Assembly (NCBI RefSeq): GCF_032854445.1
Contig: NC_088304.1
Location: forward strand, 25,927,704-25,991,703
Length of the DNA stretch: 64,000 nt
Direction of reading: 5' to 3'
DNA from: Liolophura sinensis
Taxonomy: Eukaryota > Mollusca > Polyplacophora > Chitonida > Chitonidae
In this document: piece after piece, positions 19,844 to 30,100 of the stretch
How positions within the stretch are numbered: position 1 is the first letter of the stretch
Layout of the letters: each line of letters opens with the position of its first letter
The notes under the pieces: model-generated
What the model was told of the DNA's origin: nothing
Database searches by the model: none
Seen by the model: the letters and a program-made list of their open reading frames with translations, nothing else
Position numbers and translations under genes: made by a program

Positions 19844-20748
19844 ACCTGGTATGGTAAGGCGGGGAATCGGCCCCAGTGCAAGAATCTGTGCACCTCAGGT
19901 ACCGAAAATGACTATATCTGTGATTGACAGCTGGTGACACACTCGTAAGGCTACTTCTTTTTTCAGCTCTGTTTTACATTTCTTTTCCTGTTATATGGCA
20001 AGCATGCGACTTTCAAACATACATTGAAGCGATGTATAGGTCATAAAATCGAAAAAATGTAGCCGGATCCTGTCATTGTGAAATATATATATATTTTTTG
20101 CTTTGGACACTTTAGTGATATGAAAATCGCTGCACTACAAATGTAATTTTCTGAAAAATTCTTAAGCGCGCAGTTATACACCAATGAATGAAATAAATAT
20201 ACAACAAATGTGACTTTCAATATTATACTTCTGCTACGCATAAAATGTTAATGTTAATGATAGCTAGAGGACCTCTCAACCAGGATTCACGTATGATGTC
20301 GCTATAGTTGCCAGATGTTACGTAATGCCATCCATTCTAATTCATGATAGTCCATGGTACTATAGATTATGCCTGAGAGATCAGATGCCTGAAAAGTCTT
20401 CGTCTTACTGATGGAGACAAACGTTAGCCAAATCGAAACTTTGGCAGCACGTAGAAATACTCGCATGAAATATTCAGTAAAGATATTCTTCTGGTTAACG
20501 TTGATCTTCATACTGTAAATTATAAACACAGTGCCTCGTTTAAGCGAAACATCTTCGTTTTTGATCGAGAGTGCATTTTTGGCGAGTTATTACTGAGCAA
20601 CCACCTCTTTCATGGAAATATAACTTTTATGGGTGCTTCGAACAAGATTTATATTTCTTATTTGGAAATTTAGAGAATTGCACTGGGATTTTGAAATTTG
20701 CACTTTCTTATCGTGCCTCTCGGGGGCCGATTCTCCGCCCTACCAGGT
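19844..20748. repeat. Pair of about 26-bp inverted repeats 0.85 kb apart
   Basis: ACCTGGTATGG then AAGGCGGGGAATCGGCCCC at 19844-19874 recurs inverted at 20723-20748 (GGGGCCGATTCTCCGCCC then TACCAGGT). The span could be a foldback or non-autonomous element next to the sulfotransferase promoter. It is present in copy 2 as well. Confidence 0.45.
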
Positions 20749-21327
20749 CTGCTCGGGTGATGTAGGCCTCTGGCCGTCTTTCACGTTAGATCAATCAGTT
20801 TTGAGCAGATCAGTCACAAAAAGGTCCAAACCACACTAAAAACATAAGTAACTGTTTAATGATCACAAACACACAGAGAAGCTTGATATACCACAGGAGA
20901 GAAACAGTTCATAACTTAGGGCCACTTTATTTAAATAGTGAGCGCGTTTCAAGATTTCTGTGTACAAATCCTCTTTAATTTCTTCCCACCATAACTTCGG
21001 TGCGAACAAGGTGGCTTTTGCTGAGGAAAATCCTGCTGTGTTTGACGGAAATGCCCACATAATCCTTTGCTACATGTAAAGTGTGTGCGAACTTTGAATA
21101 GTGCACTGTAAGACGAATAGTATGGTTTTCAGGAAAATGAACAAAGATATGAAAAATAAATAACAAAAAATATTTATGGCGCATAGTTTGGCTTATTTAT
21201 ATATTTCATTTCTTGGTGTTTATTCCTGAGGTCAAGATCTGTTATTATACACCTTCAGTGAATATATGTACCCGAGAAATTCGTGAGTATAAATGATATG
21301 CACACCTATCCAGGTACCAGATAATCC
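20749..21327. other. No gene seen
   Basis: This intergenic stretch is kept in both duplication copies; short frames lack recognisable domains. Confidence 0.4.
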
Positions 21328-21337
21328 TATACAGGCT

Positions 21338-21581
21338 AAGGTCAGCGCGCTAGCGCAACGTAATAACCAAGGAGTCTCTCATTAATGCGGTCGCTGTGAG
21401 TTAAAGTCCATATCATGCTGGCTTACTCTGCGGTCGTACGTGGGAAGGTCTTTCAGCAACCTGCGGATGGTCGTGGGTTTCCCACGGGTTGTGCCCGGTT
21501 TCCACCCACCATAATGCTGGCCGCCGTCGAATAAGTGAAATATTCGTGCGTACGGCGTAAAACACCAATCAGATAAACAAA
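21338..21581 (+). repeat. 5'-truncated SINE with 10-bp target duplication
   Basis: It begins AAGGTCAGCGCGCTAGCGCA and ends AACACCAATCAGATAAACAA. TATACAGGCT flanks it at 21328-21337 and 21582-21591. The same insertion with the same flanks is at 61111-61354, so it predates the segmental duplication. Confidence 0.9.
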
Positions 21582-21591
21582 TATACAGGCT

Positions 21592-23967
21592 GGGGCCGAC
21601 ATCTGGTCTGCACGACAATCCTTCTTCTCGGACATTACAGTAAACGGCTTGGTCAGAGGGCCGTCCGCGATATTCAAAGGAATGATTGGCCGGAGATCCT
21701 TCTAAGTCATAAGAATACGGACTGCATTTATCACTCCTGGTTCATTTGTGAAGGAATGCAGCCTATAAATAGGATCAGCAAATTTTAGCATTCGTGAGGA
21801 ACGCCAGCCTTCTACAAAGGGCAGCAACCCTTACAACTTACACGATAACCCATATGCTGCATTAGATTTATATTCGTACGTGGGTGTAGTGACTAAATAA
21901 GGACTAAATCAAGGTATCGTCACGTCAATGTGGAAGGGTGCCCAAGCTTTCGACCCTCTTGTCGGCATCTTTGAAAATCACAAAGAAAGTCACACGAGGG
22001 TCGAAAGTTTACGAAAGTGGTGAAGCCTCGATTTCGTCATTATCACAAACACAACTGTCCCTGAATAAGCACCGGGACGTCAACCATTGCTACAACAACA
22101 GGTGGGTGGTTTTCCGCGAACACCTGCACCAGTTTCCTCTATTCGTCAAATAGACTGCCATCTAAGGAGTGAAAAATTGAAGAACGTTGTTGTCGAAAAC
22201 AACAAGCAAATAAATACATATATGCCACGATATCAGTTATTCATTCACTTGTCGCCAAAACAAATTGTAAAGATTTAAGACAAAAGTGAATTACTTTTTC
22301 AGTTATTTTTTTATTGATGTATTATGCCAGTCCAACTCCAGCTATATGGTTACTGATGCACGCGTAGGTTGTATAAAACATAGTGAGATCCAAATAGCTT
22401 CCAGGATTGAAGATAAGTTGCTAAATGAGGTGCAAATACTGAATTATAGATACGGATTAAGGATTTATATTGATGCATGAAACATCTGTAATTGATGTAT
22501 GGCACTAATTTGTCGGGATTCTTGAATGATCGAGGAAGTACCAATAAGTTATAGATATGATAAAGCTATTTGTCATGGTTAAAATGCCAGTTTTATGTTC
22601 ATACTATGTTACCTGTTTTGTTTTGCATTATTGTTAACATCAGGGTAACATCTAGCGTTTGTAAAACTGTATTGACGTGTGTTTGCATGTGTATGTATAT
22701 GTTAGAACGCTGAACAAGCTGATGAACGAACCGATGAACAAACTGATGAACAATCTGATGAAACCAGAAACAATGTTTATTATGCTTGGCAGTTTTCGCA
22801 TATTCAGTATGTTTCTTCCAAATATGTTACTTTTACAAATATGTCGTAAAAATCTGAAGACAAACAAGGAGTGAAAATAGTGCAAATGAAAGTACGTCAA
22901 AAATGTATCAGTTCGAACATAACGGAAAATGTCAAGGAAAACACACATCACGTGGCACACCGTGATAATGAGTAAACTATAGTGTAAGTTTAGAATACCT
23001 AATATAATGTGATCTAAACATACATAAGCAATACATAACACATGCAGTGTAAACATGAAACACGTTACGTAATATTTCCGTGCACAGCATATAAGAAACT
23101 ATGTAAATAAAGAATGACCCACGCAATGTGATAAGGAAAACAAAATACCCTAGCACAGGGATATAGAGAAAAAACGTAAACGTGCAATACTTCCAAAGCT
23201 CTAAGCACCTGACTTCAACATAAATGACACAGTATGCTGTTCACAATGACAGAAAATATGCATGTGTGCGTGCATTTGCAAACATGTAGCATGTATTACA
23301 TGTACAGAATCAGACTTAACTAGCTTTAGGCATACAGCTCATATACACTGTGACAAGAGATACTCTAATCTACACTGTGCAAGTACACTGTGCAAGCACA
23401 CTCAATCAAAAATTGCCAGCCATTGGCTAGTTTTATGTTCAGTAGATCCAACCAAGTATCAGCTCTTCCCGTTCCCTCCAATTTTGCACATGCGTTTGGT
23501 TGAATAAAAAAAAACACAGATGAGTACTGTTTTGTCCACATGCGAATAGTGTAGATCGCAAGGGCTTCCCCAGTATGCGGTTGAAGTTATCATGTAACAG
23601 GTGTAGCCGATGAAATAGGCCAAGCTAAAACATTCGTTGCTAACCATCCGCCTACTGTATACCGTTAAATGCATAGGATAATATCCGTTTCAGTCTAATG
23701 TTGGTCTTTGAAACAAGTTTTGTCTCACAAATTATACATAAAATATATATGACAGTGACATTAATAAACAATAATTACAAAGCTAAACTGATAAACAGGT
23801 GGCCGCTTTCTCATTGTACCATAATTGTGCCCTATGTTGTTATCTAAAGAAAATAGTGTTGAGCTTTAATTGGAAGAGTACTGCATATAATCTGTATAGA
23901 TTTACAACAATATGTTTAGACTTATCTAAATATACCTTGAAAAAATGAACATGATCTTTCCCTGACT
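21592..23967. other. Intergenic, no gene seen; two small tandem repeats
   Basis: A 12-bp repeat (CTGATGAACAAA type) lies at about 22707-22766. A second one (CACTGTGCAAGC type, two units) lies at 23366-23400, and has three units in copy 2. Minus-strand frames here, one of 134 codons rich in F, I and L, look like AT-rich noise. Part may be the 3' UTR of SLC22. Confidence 0.45.
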
Positions 23968-24162
23968 TCATATTTTTGTGGATTGGTTGCTGGTCTCCGG
24001 GGCAGTGTCTTTCGTCGAGCATTTTTGGCTTTTGACCAGGCCAAAGTCGAATTCATCTGGCAGGGCTGTGTCGTGTGTCTCCTTCATCGTCAAAACGAGT
24101 ATGGCACTAATGGCCATCAGACTGCCGTATATGATGTAAGGTAGGTACAAGTGAATGATGCC
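23968..24162 (-). CDS. SLC22 exon 8 (TM12 and C-terminal tail)
   Basis: The acceptor is CGTGTTTTAG. It codes GIIHLYLPYIIYGSLMAI, then LTMKETHDTALPDEFDF (canonical LPET...LP), and a hydrophilic tail to TGA. The second genomic copy is at 63758-63952. Confidence 0.92.
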   Translation of the reverse strand, partial: GIIHLYLPYIIYGSLMAISAILVLTMKETHDTALPDEFDFGLVKSQKCSTKDTAPETSNQSTKI

Positions 24163-27100
24163 CTAAAACACGAAGAGAGTGGACATGTTGATGTTAGTCA
24201 TTCGGATGAACTATACCTCCAGAGTAAAACCGTTATGTAACGCTGCCCTTAGATATCTAACGGTTTCTGGCGCGTGCATTACTCTTCTACATGTATGATA
24301 GCTGACAGCGTCCATTTTTGACCACTACTTTCACGACCCCGCGGAACGCGCGATTTAGTAAAGCCTTGAATCATGGGCACCTGCGTAATACGCGGAAGAC
24401 GCACAGATTTCGGATCGCCCTGTTACGCTGGGGCACGAAGGTCGAGGATAACGCTATTTAAGACTTCCGCGATCTTCGCCTCTTTCCAGGCTGTGTTGCG
24501 GTTTTGTAAGAACAGCATGCCCCGCGGGGTCAAAATGGTCTCGCTTCAGATGGTCACTATCTGCCACTATACTGTTCAGATACGTTCAACATTATTTGAA
24601 CGTAAAAGTTATGTGGTAGAACAATCCGTGACGGCGCAAAATTTGGATACAGTACTTTAGCTGATACGGTGAGTGACCGAGAGGAGAGTGAAAGTTAGTA
24701 ACATTTAGAGGATAACTAATTTTTCAATACATGAATGTTGATTGACTTCCCAGTTAAATAATAAATCCCATTTGCAATAAATGAATGTCTTGTGCTACCT
24801 TTCAATGCACAGCAATCCACGAAAGCTTACATATTTTGCTAATATTTCTGCTCGACGCGAGATTTTCAGGTATTACCAACTTAAGTCCGCCCTACTGGCT
24901 CATTCTGGCTTTTGCCTACCGTACTCGGTCCGTCCAACTGTGCTAGTTTTCACTTTCAGTTCATGTTCATCAGTATATCAGTAGTGTATGTTTATTTATT
25001 TATTTGTTTGATTGGTGTTTACGCCGTTCGTACAGATATTTCACTTATTCGACGGCAGCCAGCATTATGGTGGGAGGAAATTAGGCACAACCTGGGGGAA
25101 ACCCACGACCATCCGCAGGTTGCTGAAAGACCTTCCCACGTACGACCGGAGAGGAAGCCAGAATGAGCTGGACTTAAACTCACAGCGACCGCATTAGTGA
25201 GAGGCTCAGTACGCTCCGCTAGCGCGTTAAACAACTGGGCCACGGAGGCCTCCGGTACTGTATGTAGAAGCCTCATCTCTTCACTGTATTGTTCTGTACA
25301 ACTCATCACTAGTCTATGTTGTACATCTACACAAAACACACCATACAGGAATTATACTCCACTGTGTGCTCTTCACAGAATGTTTGCTGAGGTGTTAAGT
25401 TCGCTTTCTGCATTGTTATTGTTACCTTCCGAGGTGTCATGAAGTATCTGATAAGTTCTTGTGTACATTATTTACAAAAAAAAATCGTTTCTTTCTGCTC
25501 CAGCGTTTTACTGAGTGTATGAACTCTTACCAAATAGACAACCTGTGGCGCTATCATACTTCCTATTCTGGCAGCCATGGAGGAGAATCCGTAGCCTAGA
25601 TTTCTGCAGAATGTCAAACAGAAACAATAGGATAATTAATTCTCGCTGTTTCAGCAGTGTGTCAAACGTCTAACGGCGCATTGCGGCCTCAGCTCAATGT
25701 AGTTGTTTGATATGTAAAATAGAATATCCAATACTAAGAAATCCCTTTAAATAAAGCTACACAAGTCTGGAGAAAACTGATATATAGAAAGACGAAAGAC
25801 GAATTTTGGCAGCAATTTTGGCATTAGGAAAGCAAAACGCACGTTGACGGAGACATAAACCAATCAACGTGTCCATTGGAGGAATCTGATGGCCGATAAC
25901 TTGCCCAAAGGAGGTAATGTTCGGTGTTATTTTTACCAACACTGGATTACATTGACATTACAATAAGAGTTATCTTTCCTTACCTCACAACCGTCGGGTA
26001 ATGTTCAGCCGTGAATACTTGTATGGCAACCCATCCTCCGGCGATGCCGAGTTTAGAAGTTAAAGCCAAAGCTGCAGTAATCTGGGTTAAGTTTGCAGTA
26101 GGAGCTGAAGTGAAACAAAAAATAAAATGGCAAAGTTATCTAGCTCGTGAGTTAAACCAGTAACGTTTAATAAAATTCAATCAACATTACTACATCTTTT
26201 TTAACAAATTCTGCTTAAGCTATGGTCCGGTTTACGCATTTACAATTAGAACAAAACCCTAATTGAGGTAAATGGACAACAGTCTGGGCTTCACCGATTA
26301 CGTGTGACCATTTTCCGGCTATCATACTTTCGTCGCTACTCTGCTTTTACTATTTATATTGTATGTTGTTTATGTATTATCTCTGTCTTCACTAGCACAA
26401 ATAAATGATGGCGCTGATCATGTCCACACAGGTAACAAATCGCAGGATCCAGTCATATGATACTGCTTCCTAATTCAGTGGATTGTCTTGTTAAATGGAT
26501 TGGCGTAACTGGTGGTTAGGACAGTTTCTTTTTATTTCCGCAGAAATACGGGAAAGACTTTTATTTCTCAAATCTAGGAAAATCTCATGGCTAAAACTTA
26601 GTAATACAAAAATTACTCATTTGTTCATTGCACTTAATATTTCCAGCCTACGTATACAATGTCATTTGTCTTATGCATATTAAATCGTATACGTCATGAA
26701 TGTAAACCTATTGGCCTTTACAGCTATCTTAGCTCAGTTTGATTTGGTTTGATTTTCGCTTAACGCTATATTCAAGAATTTTTTGCTAATACGATGGCGG
26801 CCAGGAAACCACAGTGCACGGGATAAACTGCCGATAGTGGGCAACTTACGAGATTTGCCAGTCTGAAGTACTGATATGCAGGCTGTATATTGATGGAATA
26901 CAAATGACCTTCATTGAAAGCAAGACAGTGTAAAAGGCGTGCGAGCAATAACAACCGCTTATTGTCACCAACTGATGGAAGAACTGGGGAATCTGGGAAA
27001 TCTCTCTGTTCTTGTCAGATTTGAACTCACACTTCGTGTACCTCGTGGTTAAGAGTTGCGACCCTTATTCACTGGTATAATGAGAAAAGAGAATTCAACC

Positions 27101-30100
27101 AGAGCAGCCACGACAGTATGATATCTGGTAAATGGCCACACGTAATCGGTTAAATACAGCCTCTTGTCAATTTACCTCAGTCACGGTTTCATTCTAAATG
27201 TTCGTATAAATGTCTCAATACTAGCAAAGTACACGATCCATAGCACTATATCGTAAGCAGAAGTAGGTAAAAAAAAACATGCAGTGGTGTTAATCGCAAT
27301 TTATTAGACCTCACTGGTCTAGAAATATTCAAAATGTTGTGTTAATATCACAAGTAAAATACGTTAACACCTTCAGGAATAGACCGTCGAGACACCAAAT
27401 GTACCACCATAGGCTATCAATCGCTTAAGATGTGTTTCCGTACAATGTATGGGATCTCCACGCCTATTACTTAAGATGTGGTTGCCTATGTGTATATCTA
27501 TGTATGTATACATGTATGTACGTACGTATGGATGAATGGATGGATGGATGCATGCATGGATGGATGGTGGATGCATGGATGCTTTGGGTTTAGCGTCGTA
27601 TTTAACAGTCATTAGGTGTGTGTACATACATTGTGTCCTCTTGTGGCAGAGCGAGTCCATGACACTCACGTATCATGACGATGACACAAGACACCTCCCC
27701 CAGTCACATTATACTGACACCGGGTCAACCAGTCATGTTTCCTTGCTCTAACCTCTCAGTAATGAGGACTAAGTGAGGCAGCAAAATGTATCATTTTTAA
27801 AGTCTTTGGTATGGCTCGACCTGGGTTTGATCCGTCTCCCGACTCTGAGGCGGGCGATCTAACCATTAATGCCAGTGAACCGTCCAGTTAACAGTTCGTT
27901 CAACAATTCTGTGGGGACTCCGTGGCTGAGGGGATTAGTATGCCAGCACGGCGCAATGACCCAGGAGTCTCTCATCAATGCGGTCATGGAGCTCACGCTA
28001 GCTTCCTATGCGGCCGTACGTGAGAAGGTCTCTCAGCAACCGACGGATAGTCGTGGGATTCTCCCAGGCTCTGCCCGATTTCCTTCCTCTATATTGCTGG
28101 CAGCTGTCGTATAAGTGAGTATATTCTTGAGTACAGCGTAAAACACCAATGAAAATAAATAAATAAATAAATAAAAACAATTCAGTGTGACATCAGTTTT
28201 GAAGCCATTTTGTTAGGCTTTCCAAGTTTGGTTTGGGCACCAAGTATGAAATGTCTACGCCTCTTACTTATGGCGTAAGCGCCAGTCTTCTTTTATTATA
28301 AGAAATAATGATTGGTCCAATTTGAATCGTGAACTGTTAACTATGAACCAACCTCACTCACGTATTTTTTGCGAGATGTTCCAATTTTTGTGATTTTCGG
28401 CTTGTTTCTTCACCAGGAGGAAACATTTCCATTAATTATGATAACTTACCTGTATATACAACGATAACGACTGAGAGAGAGGCCAGACCTGAGATGATGA
28501 GGAATGCGAAGGCAGTTTTACATCTACCGGCGCTAAACAAACACAGATCACATATAGACATATAAATATAGGCCAAGGTGGGAACATAGAGAACATTGAT
28601 CATGTTTCGTATTTTACAAAGACAAACTGTTTTCTCTTGTCACTATATTCTGTGTCAAAGAACTAGGGGTTTTATTAGATGATGCAAAGTATACATGTAT
28701 TTTTGTGGTTGACGTGGTTTGGCTTCTATCCTTATTTGGCCAGTGTTAGACGTATGCTTAAAGCACATTTATTTACTGGAGAAGCAAACGTTCATGAACC
28801 AAGATCGTACATTTAAAGTGCAAAATCAGTGGACTACTTTTTGGATATTTCTTTCTGGATAGTATTATGATGAATAAAGATCAGTTAATTTTTTGCATTC
28901 TTTGGTGGGGTTTCTGGACCACATTGATAAAGTTTGGACGCCAGTGAGATGAAACTTAATGAGTGCACTCATACTTGTGACGTTGTGGTTTAATATGCAG
29001 GCTTTCACAGGAAGTGCTACTCCTACATTAAATACGTTACTTTAATTAATATTGACTTAAAAGACATTGTGTTGTCAATGATATGTTAAGTGGTCCACAA
29101 TGCACATCACAGAATTACTCAGTCAAACACAAATTTAAAAGATAAATAAATAACTAGTGTTGAAGACATAGTTCTGTACTTCCATTGCACTAACTCCAGT
29201 TTATTAGTAGGTTTTTTTCGTTTTAAATTCACTGTTTTCTCCGAACATAAATTCTACCAAATAGACAATTTCGCTGGGGTTACCTCCATGATCTTTATTG
29301 TGTGGCGAAAATCTTTTGTTCATTTTCTATCATTTCATTGTTTCAGGTATATGCCAGATCGTGTCTGGCTATTGTTTACTTTTTGCACCCCCTATCTGGT
29401 GTTGCTTTAGTAGTTTACTACTTACCAATTGTTAAAATAAATGACAGAAGCTACGGCGGGTGCCTCCACCAAACCAGTGAGAAAGATGTTAAGGTATATG
29501 TTTCCCGCTAGAGCTCCTGCCCCGAACGACAGGCCGTAAAATGTCAGCCCACATGAGAACCTGTAGATGTACATAACACAGCTATTTAAAACTGGATAAT
29601 AGTCATGAAAATTCACTGCTTTAGGAGGGTTGTCTGCCTGTTTTGGTTCATGTGTGGTTGTTTCAGGCATCAGTCTAGAAGCTATATTTATTTATTTGAA
29701 TTGAGGTTTATGTCGTACTCAATGATATTTCACTTATACGACGGCGGCAAACAATGTGGTGGGAGGAAATTGAGCAGTGCCCGAGCACTATCCACAGGCT
29801 GTTGGCAGACGTTGACTTCATAAGACAACATGGTCCGATTCCGTCCATGAAGCCAGTTTCACTCGGTAGAAATGGTAATATTAGGTCAAATGCATATAGA
29901 CATAAATGAAGTATTCCACATATAGTTTAAAAATCACATCTCGTTATTTTTGTGATGTTGGATAACCGAGATATTACAGTTCAAAGTAAGCAAAACCACA
30001 CACTGGGAAAATCAAACGCTCTGCCAGATCATCAGGCGCTAGTTATTTCTATAAGCCGAGGCAGTTTCCGCTGAAGTCACGCAGTCACGCTATTTTGCCT

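Larger units (their letters stand above)
11324..24209 (+). repeat. Segmental duplication, copy 1
   Basis: The whole interval recurs in the same orientation at 50386-64000. It contains sulfotransferase B, its intronic minisatellite, a SINE and the last exon of SLC22. Coordinate offsets between copies are 39,026 (terminal exons), 39,787 (after the minisatellite) and 39,790 (SLC22 exon). Non-coding sequence matches with only scattered substitutions and small indels. The right end of homology cannot be fixed because copy 2 runs off the window. Confidence 0.95.

Noticed and set aside
21938-22153. 71-codon frame, present in both copies
   Set aside because: No domain, low conservation pressure visible (replacements among few differences), and no splice context.
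22652-23056. 134-codon hydrophobic minus frame, also present in copy 2
   Set aside because: AT-rich composition gives F, I and L codons; it is kept only because the duplication is recent, and its start and end differ between copies.
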